A model generated the notes under the pieces. The model had not been told where the DNA came from and ran no database searches. It was given only the letters and a program-made list of their open reading frames with translations. A stretch of 64,000 bases of DNA from Fragilaria crotonensis (taxonomy: Eukaryota > Bacillariophyta > Fragilariophyceae > Fragilariales > Fragilariaceae), in assembly GCA_022925895.1 (NCBI GenBank), contig JAKSYS010000287.1, positions 1 through 64,000 of the forward strand. The letters are read 5' to 3'. A program made the position numbers and the translations under genes. Below, piece after piece: positions 21,296-32,503 of the stretch (positions are counted from its first letter, which is position 1; each line of letters begins with the position of its first letter).

Positions 21296-22603
21296 TCATT
21301 TCAGCACCTCCCCGTCAGAAACGAGTTGCAAACCTTTCCCAGAGAAAGGCACACCATAGCTCAAGGAAAGATACTCTTGAAATTTCCGATTCTTTTCTTG
21401 CTCTTCTGGAGGAGGACGCCCGCCACTCCCCGCGGGTGGTCTGCCTGACTTTCCCATGTGAAAGACGAAAAAGTCTCTCAGAACTGAAAACTTGTAGCCC
21501 ATTAAGTGAGCTTCAACAAAGTAGCTGCATTTGTTGTAAAAAAATGATCGAAAGTCATTCCAGTAACGAGGCAAGCCATGTCGATACGCGAGGAAGTACG
21601 GTTCAAAGTTCAATTGATACTCAATATCATAGAGAACGTCCGTCTGGTTCTGGTAGTACTTCGAGAAGTTGGTCGGCTTGTGCCCAGGTGGAAAAACATG
21701 CATCTCGAATGGAGTCACCAAGCCAGCTTCTACCATTTTGACGACATCAGCTTTCGATTGAGGAATAGCGACTGCCTCAGCGCCCGCTTTAGTATTTTCA
21801 AAAGCTGGAAGAACCAGAAGGCGATTGGAGTGTAACGCTTCTCTGACCTTCTTGTTCTCGCGAACTAACTCGACGAGTCGCGGGTATCCTTCCGTTACAA
21901 AGTCGACGTCAAGTGCCAAAACGTAATCCGACTCGGCCTCACGCATGGCCATGTTGCGAAGAACGTTGTAGGGATATGAATTGGGGTCGGAATTCGCTTC
22001 GACCAGGACGTGAAAGGAGGTCATGCCCAATATGTCTTGATTTGCCTTGACGAAGTCGAGCAAAGTATTCGCTTCTTTCTCGTTTGTCACAACTATTGCG
22101 GCAGATATCGGGCCATGCCACCACTCGGCTTGTAGCTTTAGTTTCGACAGGAACGGCGTGGACAGATGAGTGAGCAGAGTGATGTCATCGCGACGAAGGG
22201 CTAGCGTTCTTGGGATCGCATGTGTAAGAACTCGTCGCGTAGTTCCTCGAATGATCTGATTAACAGTTTGTACGGAAACCCGTGACGATCCACTAACTTG
22301 CACACCGTTCCCTCTTATGCCACTTCTAGAGTTGACTACTCGGATGGCTTCCTGGATCAATGACAATGGTTCCTCGGTTGCATTCTTCGGAGGAATCATA
22401 ACACCGATGCCGTCACTATCGCTCATAAATTGAAGATGGGATGAATTCTTGAAGGCATGATCAACAGGGGACAGGGTGTCGTACAGTACCCGCCGAACAG
22501 ATTTGAACAGTATTGGCTGCATTAGTGTTACCAACATGATGCCTTGAAAACACCGTGACAAGGTGAAGCAACGATCTCTTGGAGTGCTAGTTGAGAGAAC
22601 CAT
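21296..22603 (-). CDS. Family-49-type glycosyltransferase (LARGE/B4GAT1-like), copy 2
   Basis: The frame is open to 22759, but the first ATG that aligns with the paralog is at 22603 (MVLSTSTPRDRCF), giving 435 residues. It has the same plan as copy 1: a signal anchor (FQGIMLVTLMQPILF), a variable stem with Asn-X-Thr sites, then the Glyco_transf_49 domain with WWHGPISAAIVV, YPYNVLRNMA and LALDVDFVTEG. The catalytic half differs from copy 1 at few positions and the DVD metal site is kept, so both copies look functional. It is expected in the Golgi, where it would elongate a glycan. Acceptor and donor sugars cannot be read from sequence. Confidence 0.85.
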   Translation of the reverse strand: MVLSTSTPRDRCFTLSRCFQGIMLVTLMQPILFKSVRRVLYDTLSPVDHAFKNSSHLQFMSDSDGIGVMIPPKNATEEPLSLIQEAIRVVNSRSGIRGNGVQVSGSSRVSVQTVNQIIRGTTRRVLTHAIPRTLALRRDDITLLTHLSTPFLSKLKLQAEWWHGPISAAIVVTNEKEANTLLDFVKANQDILGMTSFHVLVEANSDPNSYPYNVLRNMAMREAESDYVLALDVDFVTEGYPRLVELVRENKKVREALHSNRLLVLPAFENTKAGAEAVAIPQSKADVVKMVEAGLVTPFEMHVFPPGHKPTNFSKYYQNQTDVLYDIEYQLNFEPYFLAYRHGLPRYWNDFRSFFYNKCSYFVEAHLMGYKFSVLRDFFVFHMGKSGRPPAGSGGRPPPEEQEKNRKFQEYLSLSYGVPFSGKGLQLVSDGEVLK

Positions 22604-23265
22604 TTCTTCAAAGGTCGTTGCGTAAGTTTGGCCGTCGATTCTGCAGGCGGATTGCGAGCTTGTCGCTGAAAATGATGCGTTGTCTGGTGCAAGGCGACAG
22701 GGGTCTTCCCAATTTTTTGCTTTCCTTGCCGAAATATAGTTGGAGTGGTCGCGGCTCAAGGTCCTTAAATGTATTCAAGAATCGAGAGTCATAGAGTCAT
22801 AGAGTCACGATCGGGACTTCGGAGCGTGACTCACTTTTAAAGGTGCCATTTTGAGAATAGCAGCGAGCCGGGAGCCGCGAGCCGCGAGTATTTGGTCGTG
22901 ATTTCAGACCAAGCAGAATCGAAATATGACTCTAAGCAAAAGCGTTAAAAGTGGAACACTGCATAACTACGATACTGATGACCGATGACGTAGCAGGTAT
23001 TCGGAGTGCTACCAGTACTGTAAGTACGGGAGCATAACAGGATTTGCTGCGTACGTGGTATGGTCGAGTAAGGGAAGATATGCCCATCACACCATCCATC
23101 AATAGTGACTGGACGCCTGTTGTCAGAGCATACAGTATTTACTGTACTCAGGAATCGACCACACCTCCAAAGCCTCTGCATCGATAACTACGTAAGCACT
23201 GACAGAGGATCATCACCTACCACAAGTTGTGAATGTACTCCGCGCATACTTTAGCCTCCACCAGC
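22604..23265. other. Intergenic between divergent glycosyltransferase and PsbP-like genes
   Basis: A short direct repetition of GAGTCATAGAGTCA-type sequence lies near 22790-22810 and of GAGCCGCGAGCCGCGAG near 22866-22890. No gene is supported. Bidirectional promoter elements may lie here. Confidence 0.4.
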
Positions 23266-23973
23266 ATGTTCCGCCTGAGCACATTAGTCGCCATGCTGAT
23301 CATCAGCAGCTCTGGGGTCTCTGCCTTTGGAATTGGTGTCAATCGCAGACATGCACTCGAGTCTGCGGCTGCTTCTGCAAGTATGTTCATCGTTGCTGCT
23401 CCCGCATTGGCCGTCGTTACGGATGAGACTCCACGTGCTACAACTCGCATGGGAGGCTTGTTGGAAAAATATCAAGATTCGAACAGAGGATGGGTCATTC
23501 TTGCTCCTTCAGGATGGAATAAGTTTGAGGGGGAAGTCGGCGCCTACGATGTCAAGTGGCAGGATCTCGTCGACCCCAGAGACAACATTAAAGTTTCCAG
23601 CACTCCTGTCAAGAGCACAACAACCAGCATGTACGTGCAGAAATTTGATTCCTTATTCAGTGTATTTTGGTGAACACCTTTGACTCACACTTTCATCGCC
23701 AGCGATATCTTGGGCGATGTTCAAGAGCTTGGAAAGTCCTTGGCATCCAAGCGCAATGCCCAGCTCATAAGCGCAAGCGAGAGACAGACAGATGGTATAC
23801 TCTTTTACGAATTTGACTTTGCCATCAATGATGCAACCCATCAATTGCTTCAACTTTCTGTCAATAAAGGCCGGATCTGGTCTCTCGACGCCAACACGAT
23901 CGAAAAGCGATGGCCAAAGCGAGAGGAATTGTACAGAAATGTTTTGGGATCTTTCTTGCCGAAGCTCGCCTAG
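23266..23973 (+). CDS. PsbP-domain protein with thylakoid-lumen (Tat-type) targeting, two exons
   Basis: Exon 1 is 23266-23630 and exon 2 is 23703-23973. The 72-nt intron starts GTACGTGCAG and ends CATCGCCAG, and the join gives TTTSIDILGDVQELG in frame, for 211 residues. The presequence has three parts: a signal peptide (LVAMLIISSSGVSA) with Phe after the cleavage site, then a twin-arginine sequence NRRHALESAAASASMF, then a lumenal cleavage site (APALA). The mature part has the PsbP fold signature: GWVILAPSGWNKFEGEVGAYDVKWQDLVDP, here split over two windows, and YEFDFAINDATHQLL near the C-terminus. PsbP-like proteins assist photosystem assembly or the oxygen-evolving complex. The start at 23233 is also possible. 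Confidence 0.85.
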
Positions 23974-24019
23974 TCATCGCATACGCTAATAATCTAACGA
24001 GGATAAAGTCCTTCTTAAC

Positions 24020-27000
24020 CTAGTGAAACATAGTCATCTCCTCCACCATGGCCAAGACATCTTCCACCTGTAAAACACGCTGAGCCTCGCCACTCATTTC
24101 GGTCTCCTCCTCGTCATTCTTCTTCTTGATATGATGCTCAATCTCCCATCCACCATCGACGTTCATCGCATTAACAACGGCTTGCATTGTGAGACGATCC
24201 AGATCCAAGAATGACGCAATCAAATCACCGTCGACGAAGCCGTGGGCGGGATGAACGCGATTCTCGGCGTCAAAAGCGCGAAACTCTTGATGCAAAAAGT
24301 CACCCACAGGTTGGATTTTCTTGGCCATGGCGCGTTCTAAAGTTGTGAAGAACGCAGCGGTCCGGGCATCAAGGCCCAAGATTGAACCCAATGTACCATC
24401 AACTGTGCCAAAGAGGGTCTGACTACCGACTGTTACAACGGGTCGTCGGATTCGACTCATCTTTGTCGTCTCCTTGGTCAATCCCTTGAGTGGGGAGGCG
24501 GGAAGCGTTCGCCGAGTGGAGGTCACAACAGACCCAGAGTTGCTATTGGAGGACTGCGTGTGGGGCATCGTCAAGCTGCCGGTAACAAACTTGTTGCACA
24601 TCTCGCCGAAGTGAAATCGTCCGACAGTTTCCAGGCGACAACGAATCTCTTCGCTCGCAGCCTTCACATTTCGTCGCAAGACAAAGAAATTGCTCCAGTT
24701 CTCTGCTCCAAGATAGAAGTCGTCCGTCAACATTTCCATTGCTGTCGTCCAGTTGCCATTGAAATCTCGAGCGACTTCAAGTGCCTTATGTTCAGGGTAG
24801 TATTGAACTAAAGAAATGGATCGCATCAGGTCGCCAACAATGGCTAGCTGCTCCTTCTTGGAGGGTTGAGGGCCTTTCTTGCTGACTGGAGACGCATCAC
24901 CCGTATTTTCATCATCGTTTTTCGATAGCTGTAGTTGCTTTGGTGCCCGGCTCCGAACAAGGAGGCTCAGAATGTGCCCATGGTGGCCGACACCTTGGAA
25001 GACTAATTTAAACCCTCCATCGTACGTCATTTGGCAGACTTGCGTCTTCGAGTTGACCGTCAGCAGGGCTAAACCGTTGTAGAATTGGCACATGGAGTAG
25101 ACACCACCTCGTACTTGCATCTCAGTAACGTTCTTGACACTGCGTACAGCGGTCCCATCGTCATCCTCGCAGGAAAAGACAAGGACACGTCCGCGAGTGG
25201 GTTCGTCTTCGTCAGGAAGAGCGTATACTGTACCAACAAGGAGGAATGGCTTCGTTGGTGCGCTCGCTGATGCATCACTTCCGCCACCAGCATCAGTCGA
25301 TGGTGCAGAGGATGTTGAAAGTTGCAGGTTGGTGATGGATAGAATCACCTCGTGTGGTTCCAGATCAATTCTGGTTCTAAAGTAAGAAATAATCCAGAGC
25401 AAGGGCATCATTAAGCCGGAAAGGAAGCTTACCTTTGGATATCTTCAAAAGTAGTATCGTCCAAGAATCGAATGCAGTTTCCCATGCTCACGTCGTCTGT
25501 TGCGCTTCCAATTTGCTTAATACCACTCTCGATGCACCCAACTGCAAACAGACGACCTTCTGGACAGTGTACAACCCGCCGTGGCGCCATACCCAGACGG
25601 AACGTGGTGACGTGAAGTTTCTGAATGTCATCAATGACGCCCAATCGCAAAACCGAATCATCCGAAACACACAGGGAGTAATGCTTACTCGACAATGATG
25701 CGTCATCGAACAGCTGGGGAAACAAAGGTGTCGCCACGTTCACAGCGATGCTCTCAAAGGAGTCATTGCACCGTCCTCACTACCATCGTTGTTGGACAAA
25801 TTGACGTTGGAGTAGCATAGCTTGGGTGTCAAATTGCGAGTGCCTCCTCCCGCCAAGTAAATTACAGTCGGACGATCTCCGTAGCTAAGACACAGGTCCC
25901 TCCGCGCTCCGTTTGAAGAGGAATCAAATTGATGCGTTGGGTACCAAGAGTAACTTCTTTCTTGGAACGGACTGCGACGGTGCCATTTTGTTGGTTCACA
26001 GCAAAGGAAATGAGGGTTCCGTCGCCAAGTCCGACAAACAACATGTCGACTCCACTATCGCCAGCATTGCTTGATGAAGAATCCAACGTGACAAGACACA
26101 AACTGCGTGCCATCATATTATTTCGATTGCGACGAACAGGACCTGAAAGTCTACCGTCGCCTTCTACAGATTCGTTCTCATCCTCGGTACTCAGGTGAAT
26201 CTGCAACACTTCTGGCAACTTCTCGTCTAGTGTCAAAATTCGAACAGTGAAGTCATCCCACAAACCCACCGCCACGATTGCACTTGGTTCCGCGTCAGCT
26301 CGACCGTCCGTCTCCATGGATGCAGAACCTGAAAAGGGATTGAGATTGAGGCAACTCACTTCCGACGTCATATGCGTTTTCCCGATCACCTTCAGCGCAC
26401 CAGAATCAGCAACCTGGAGATGAACGATGTGACCTCCTCGCAGAGCAACAACAATCTGGCCAGCTTCGTTGGCTGCTGCAACGGCAATGGTGGTACCATC
26501 CTCGGAGCCCAAGTGTGGATGCAAGCAAAGTTCATCGCCGTCTGGAGTACTCTAACTTCCATTTCAGTAACTTGCAAAACTAGGTCGCCTGCCTGAACGT
26601 TACAGACATGGAGCGAAGTTGTGCTTGAATCTAAGCCGTCCAAGACAACTTCGTCTAGAGTCGCATCACCTTCAAGCTCTTCCTCGTCTTGCATCCCGCT
26701 CGGAGCAACTCCCAAAATTCTCGTTTCTGCCACAAAGGATTGCACAAGATATGAATCATGCTTGTCCCACCATTTTGCCCTCACGGCCCACATATTTTGA
26801 ATGCCAGGAAGCTCCACGGCAGCGAATTCTTTCATTCCTATTCCATTCCTCACCAACCGGAGAGATCCTGAAATGGACGTTCCACTGGCAGTAACCACAC
26901 CAGGCGATGAGTGTCGACACATATCAACATCCACAATAGGACCCAAATTGGTGTATTCCTCCAATAAGGAGAGGTAGCTGTCATTCATCGGTTCTGGATG

Positions 27001-28131
27001 GATCTCCAACAGTTGAGAATCGCCCAACTTGCTGCCGCAAAAGATCCAGCCGGGCTCCATGTAGACCATGTCCGACGCGAGGACGGTCGTAGAACCCAAG
27101 GTGTCCAACGAGAGCACGTCGGGTTGTCCGACAGTCAGCATGTGCAGATTTCCAAATTCATCCGCCAATAGAAAACGCGAATGCCCGGAGGGAGATGGCG
27201 GGAGGGGACAGTGAGCAAGGATGAGGCATGCGGGTAGTGGTACCGCCCGGGTAACTTGGCCCAAGAGCGTAATCTGACGCTGTCCCAGGACTACGAGGTA
27301 TCCCATGTCAGAAGTGCTCTCCGTGCCTGTGGATGTGGAGAATGCGGCAGCTTTCGTTGTTGGCGGTATGGCGATCAAGGTCGAAGAACCTCCATCGACA
27401 CGTTGCTTCTTCCAAAGCAATGACAGTTGGCGGGTTTTATTGTCGAGCTTGTACACAACAACATGTTGCAAACCATGGGAGTCCTGATGCAAAACAGCCA
27501 ATTGTTGGGTTCCGTAAAGGAAAACAAGATCAAGAATGTTGTGCTCTTCCACACGTAAATGGAAGGGTTCTCCGAGCAACGGCGTTACGATGCTGCTGTG
27601 GCTCGTTGGTGCGCTCGAGGGGTCGCTTTTCCCGGACAGCGCAGAGCTCGGCATTCGAAAGGTCTCGTTGATTGGCAGGATTGTCAGAAAGCCATCGTAC
27701 AAGTGCATCGCGAGACAGCTCTGTCCGGATAACGCCAGAATAGGTGCGGCATCCACCGGTTTCCCCAACAAGGTAGGACGAACCTTGCCCGAGCATATCG
27801 TTTGCACCGTAGCTCCCTGAGCAGTGGATGGCTGTGAAGTCCCTGCACCCAAAACAGCGTATTGAAAACAGTCTGTCATGACAAAAAGGAGCGATTTTCC
27901 CATGATGACAAGGGGTACCATGTTTGTAATACGGCCATTGATCGTGAGGGACAAAAGGAGCGGAAAGGGAGTTTCTCCATCAGTGCACGATCGAAATTCC
28001 AAGCGACGTGATTTAGAAATGGCGACCTGTTCATCCCCGCTTGCAGACGGTAGAAAGCGCCCTCTCGCTACACATTGCACGGCTCCCGGAGGATAAGCCG
28101 TCACTACGTAGTGAGCTACTTCTGTTGACAT
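24020..28131 (-). CDS. DDB1: DNA damage-binding protein 1 (DDB1), with apparent one-base frameshifts
   Basis: DDB1 is the adaptor of CUL4 ubiquitin ligases. The N-terminus (VAHYVVTAYPPGAVQCVARG) starts its first beta-propeller. The C-terminal part matches closely: LAIVGDLMRSISLVQYYPEH, ARDFNGNWTTAMEMLTDD, LFGTVDGTLGSI, HGFVDGDLIASFLDLDR and the last helix EDVLAMVEEMTMFH. There is one clear intron, 25377-25432 (56 nt, GTAAGC...TTTAG), joining FEDIQR to TRIDLEPHE. Three further frame changes are single missing bases at about 26544, 25880 and 25758, and continuity of homologous sequence across each one rules out introns. The total fits a full-length DDB1 of about 1,350 residues. DDB1 is normally essential and single-copy, so consensus errors are the likeliest cause. 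Confidence 0.88.
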
Positions 28132-28916
28132 GGACGTTTATAGAACTGAACGGGGTGGTGCGCGGTGCCTATCAGGTGTGAAGGAGTACCTGTTACAGTG
28201 AAGCGATGGTATGGTGGATCTGAAATCGGTATATGTACAATGATGAGCAATGATCACCGATCGCTGACAGGCAAAGACCAAGGCTGCGGCGCAAATCTGT
28301 TCAATTGAATCTTACTATTAATTAGCAAACACCTCTGTGCTTCGTGATTGATCACGTCTGCTCCACCGGTATCCGGCAGCATTCGACCTTCGAACACAAC
28401 GCGCCGGAACAAAGTGTACGCCAGGAATGTTGGGTAAGCAGGATTCTTCCCGCCAAATCCAAGGATCGTGCGCCTTGCAACTCCCGTTTCAGATGAGAGA
28501 CATTTATGGGCGGGATTCCAGATTCTTCTTTGATCCTGATATCACGGTGCCATGGTTTGTACTCTAGCACTACGTACTGATCTACGAGGTCCCTGCTATT
28601 TGTACTGTACCATCTACCAAATACGTACTGTGAGCTTTGAGAACAGTACCTATGAACTCCGAGTGTTCCCAGTTCCCATTCCCTTTCGTTTTACCGGACC
28701 CCTGACACATTTTTTGTCGTGTCAGTGACCCGTGATCTATGACAGGGTTCTCATCTTATGCTACTGCATTACTACCACTGCAACATAATTGTGCACGGTA
28801 TTGATGTAACAGTGCACTGCCTGACGTTGACATCGTCTCAGAGATGACCGCATCGAAACTGTTCTGAAACGAATTTGCCCAGCGCAGAATTCCTGTTTCG
28901 AATATAAAACCGGACA
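28132..28916. other. Divergent promoter region between DDB1 and LON-domain gene
   Basis: A 72-codon frame on the minus strand (28352-28570) starts LEYKPWHRDIRIKEE, but it has no homology I recognise and is not continued. GTAC words occur near 28590-28650. No gene is supported. Confidence 0.4.
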
Positions 28917-29774
28917 ATGACGAGCATGCATACTTGGTGGATACTCTCCAGCTTCCTTCTAATGATGGTACGAGTACTGCAGTGCCATGCTTGGATTCCC
29001 CCGATCTCGAGTTCATCGCGTAGCGATTCAAGATGTGCTCGAACTCGTCGTTACGACGCTCTGGAATCGGATTTCTATTTCTCGTCGGAGCGCCCACTGG
29101 TCTTATCTCCCAATGATTTGGACCGGCTGTCGAAGTTGAGAAACCGCCAAAAGACTCTTCCGCTCCTTATTTGTCAAGACTCCTTACTTCCAGGCCAAAC
29201 TATGGAGCTGGGTAGTGCCGATGCCAAATTTCAGCACATGTGTCGCTCGGTTCAAGTCAACGATGAACTGGCACTTGTGGGGATGCATCCCCACAAGGTT
29301 GGGGAGCCCTTAACAGTGGGGGTTACTGTTGTCGTCGAGCAGAAAAGTACGAACGTCCTCAAGGTCAAGGCCATGGAAGTTGTAGATGTTCAAGGTCAAC
29401 CGTGGTGGGACTCTACTAAGTCATGTTTTATTACCCATTTGGAGGTCGCTCAAGATGACATGGTATTAAAGGGTCGTCATTACCAGCAGGCAAAAGAATG
29501 GTTCGACGAGTTGCCTACCCTTGTCAAGAAATGGTGGGATGCCATGGGCAGCGATGGTGGAAACCTTCATACGTCCACCACCACTGGCTTCACCGAACGA
29601 GCGCTTGCCATCGCTGCACTCCTGAATCCATCCCGGCCTCGTGAGCATCCAGTCTGTGTGGAGATTCGACCAGCTCTCTTGGCCTGCCGTAACGACCACG
29701 ATCGTCTTCATCTCGTGCATGCTGCATTGCAAGCGTCCTTGCAGCATTTGACCGGCTCAGACCCACTCTTTTAA
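28917..29774 (+). CDS. LON substrate-binding-domain protein with secretory/plastid presequence
   Basis: The 285-residue product starts with a signal peptide (LSSFLLMMVRVLQCHA) followed by an Arg/Ser-rich stretch, as in plastid preproteins, although the usual Phe is Trp here. Residues about 80-185 resemble the N-terminal substrate-binding domain of Lon: LPLLICQDSLLPGQTMEL, then MCRSVQVNDELALVGMHP, then VGVTVVVEQKS and LKVKAMEVVDVQGQPW. There is no AAA+ or protease domain, so it is a stand-alone LON-domain protein. The C-terminal 80 residues are helical (RALAIAALLNPSRP). Such proteins are common in algae and bacteria, but their substrate is unknown. Confidence 0.75.
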   Translation: MTSMHTWWILSSFLLMMVRVLQCHAWIPPISSSSRSDSRCARTRRYDALESDFYFSSERPLVLSPNDLDRLSKLRNRQKTLPLLICQDSLLPGQTMELGSADAKFQHMCRSVQVNDELALVGMHPHKVGEPLTVGVTVVVEQKSTNVLKVKAMEVVDVQGQPWWDSTKSCFITHLEVAQDDMVLKGRHYQQAKEWFDELPTLVKKWWDAMGSDGGNLHTSTTTGFTERALAIAALLNPSRPREHPVCVEIRPALLACRNDHDRLHLVHAALQASLQHLTGSDPLF

Positions 29775-30326
29775 CGAGAGCCCGAACCCCATCTAAGGCG
29801 CCAATACATGTGATACGATACGTGGCGACTACAATGATTACTTCCAGATCGCTCAAATCACAAGAAACACAGACGGCATATGCACACGCATACATACACG
29901 CCAAATGCACACAGTAACTGTATCATCCATGATACTTCGATGTACATTTTTCTCGCTCGCAGCCTCCCCATTCCAGCTCACCCTGAGCCGACATATGAAC
30001 TGTACTACTGACTGTACTGATAAACTTTCCAATACGCTAATGCCAAAAGTTATCGAATGAATAATGTTTGTACAGCAATGCATTGCCTTGTAGTTGGGAA
30101 TAAGTCGGAGCGGAATATTACTTGGGATGCGGTTATTTTCACAAAGCGTTGATGGCAGATTTCGTCACAATAGGTCCAGATTTTCGAAAACAGTGTAATT
30201 TAAATACTTATTATAATATGGCTATCGTCTACTCGCAGTGCTTTATTCGAGTACTTCATCTATTTACATCTACCTGTACCTATGTTCATTGTAACAGACT
30301 TTCCAGCTCACTGTACATGGACTCAT
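29775..30326. other. Intergenic, no gene seen
   Basis: This is the spacer between the convergent LON-domain and poly-Q genes. It holds A/T-rich stretches and a few GTAC words but no coding signal. Confidence 0.45.
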
Positions 30327-30761
30327 TCACAATTCGTACTCTCCACTGGCATTGCTCTGTTGTTGTGCACGTTGCAGCTTTAGTTCTTGTTGGCGCATGC
30401 TGGAACGCAATCGAATTCTATAATCAAGTTGAATTGCCTTATCGACCAAATCAACGGACGGACCACCGAGTTTTCCCTCGGCCACATCACGATACGTGGT
30501 AAAGTCGAGGACTGCCTGTCGAAAGCGTGTGTTGGTATCTAACAACTCTTGTGCTTCTCGACGCGACAGGGGAGTTGCGACCGCAAAGGTGCTATTTTGA
30601 CGGTGCCAACTTGAGCTGGACCGCTGTTGTTGTTGCTGCTGCTGTTGCAATTGCAATGGCATGCGTGTGGAACCCTGCATCACGGACACTGCAGGGAACG
30701 AGCAACGCTCAACCTGATTGGCGACGACTGCTCGAGATGAAGAAGGAAAAGAAAGGCGCAT
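30327..30761 (-). CDS. Small poly-Q protein, probably mitochondrial
   Basis: The ATG at 30761 gives 144 residues. The N-terminus is basic and Ser-rich without acidic residues (MRLSFPSSSRAVVANQVERC), as in a mitochondrial presequence. A Gln run encoded by CAG/CAA near 30630-30655 follows. The C-terminal 80 residues are helical and charged (LSRREAQELLDTNTRFRQAV, then LDYRIRLRSSMRQQELKLQR), possibly a coiled coil. I recognise no family. The length and open frame support a real gene, and the poly-Q run makes the exact product length variable. Confidence 0.5.
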   Translation of the reverse strand: MRLSFPSSSRAVVANQVERCSFPAVSVMQGSTRMPLQLQQQQQQQQRSSSSWHRQNSTFAVATPLSRREAQELLDTNTRFRQAVLDFTTYRDVAEGKLGGPSVDLVDKAIQLDYRIRLRSSMRQQELKLQRAQQQSNASGEYEL

Positions 30762-32503
30762 GCTTGATTGATGCGTTGATTGAGTTGGACGAAGCCGGAG
30801 CCCTTGCAGTATTATAAGTAGAAAATGTTGTGATTATGGAGTTTTGGACCTAATGGGCTTGTCATCGATTGAAAATGTGGCGTTCAGAATTTGCGAAAAC
30901 GACGTGTCGCTTGAGTCATTCGTGTAATTGCCCATCGGTGCATGAAAATGCAGAGTTGGTGGCCACAAAAAGTGCGCGTCGTAAACATGGGTGCGGCATT
31001 TACTTAGAAAACGCCATTTTAGTCACGAAAAACTGAGATGCCAGCACACCTCCCGTGTGCTCACTTTTTGAACAATTTCGCGCTCCTCCTCTCAACCGAC
31101 GTGTTCGCTCCCGCTTGCAGCTTCGATCTAGCTGGTTCCCGCCTCCCATAGTCAGACAGAAAGCCACGAACGAAGAATCACAAAGCGACACGTAACATTT
31201 CCAACTCGTTGCACTTACGTCCCCATATGCTGCTCAGTCATGCACATCGGTGAAATCGATAAAAACCGCGGTGGTGCAACCTAAGATTCCATTACGTACT
31301 CCATTCCATGTGACGAGCAGACATCGAACACTAAACGTCAAGAAAAGAAACATTGCGCGATCTGGAGCAGACGCTCTACTAAGATGGTCTCTACTAAGTT
31401 GGTGTCGAAACTTGCGGCATGATAGTTAACAATTCAGTCCATACAACCAACGGGAGCAGCTTCTATCCATGCCGCAAGATTGAATCCTCAAATCACAGAA
31501 ACTGATGCAACAATATCGAATATAACAGGACTCACGACGACAATCATTGCTTGTGTCAAGCAAAGTCATATTGCCTTTATTGGAGTTTCGGGTGTGGAGG
31601 AACCGATGGAATGCTATTAGAAGGAATGACTTGGCATCCTCCCCGGTGTTCTAACCCGTCGATTTAGGTGGAGGTCTATGATGTACTCCTGTAAGAAATA
31701 TCTGTAGAAATCCTGGTTCGCAAAAGGACTGTAATGACATCAAAGCGCTTTCTGCTCGGAGTCGGCCGCGTGGTCCATCAGACCGTCAGTGTAGTTCTTC
31801 ATGCAGACTGTGAGGCACCAGGTAGAAATGAAAAAACCATGGAGCGTACCAGCAGGGTGACGACCCTAGTCGAGAGATTGCGTCGTTTGCATTTTGTTGG
31901 AGTATTCAAAGTAGACTCTTGCCTACTGATAAGAGGAAAGCAAGATATAGTGTACTCCAAAACACTTCGACATCAATTCATCGGATCGCCCAAACTCTGA
32001 AGGCTGGATACATGCATCATTGCTACTGAACCGGTAATAGTAGAAATGGAGTACTACAGTACAATGTATTGCACTGTTCTAAACACATACTCGAGTGTAT
32101 ACATTTATCTTGGACTCTGTATCACAGTGCATGTACTAACTCACGTATGTACTAGCAGTGGTCAAGAGTCAGGACCAGTCCGTAGTACAAGTACCACCAG
32201 CCACCAGGCATACAAATGTACAAGTAACTCGAAATGGATATATTACGCATGCCGCATGCCTGACGCCAGGCACACAACGCTTGCCGACTTGCCTTCCACC
32301 ATCTTTTTACCCACACCAGGACGGCCTTGATGCACCCACTCGAGAACAAACAGGAGGGTGTTTCAATATCCTTTCCATAGAGGTGGCGAGTCAGTATTCA
32401 GTTCTTCTTCTTTTAGGAGAGCCTTGGGGGCAACTATTACAAATTCCGTCGTCACTAGGCCGGTAGCAGTAGGGAGCAACACAACGTTGCCAACAGTGAG
32501 TTG
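30762..32503. other. 1.7-kb intergenic region, no supported gene
   Basis: I see no convincing ORF, tRNA or repeat pair. Only isolated short frames occur. GTAC words cluster at 32040-32215 just upstream of the DUF6824 gene. Confidence 0.4.
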
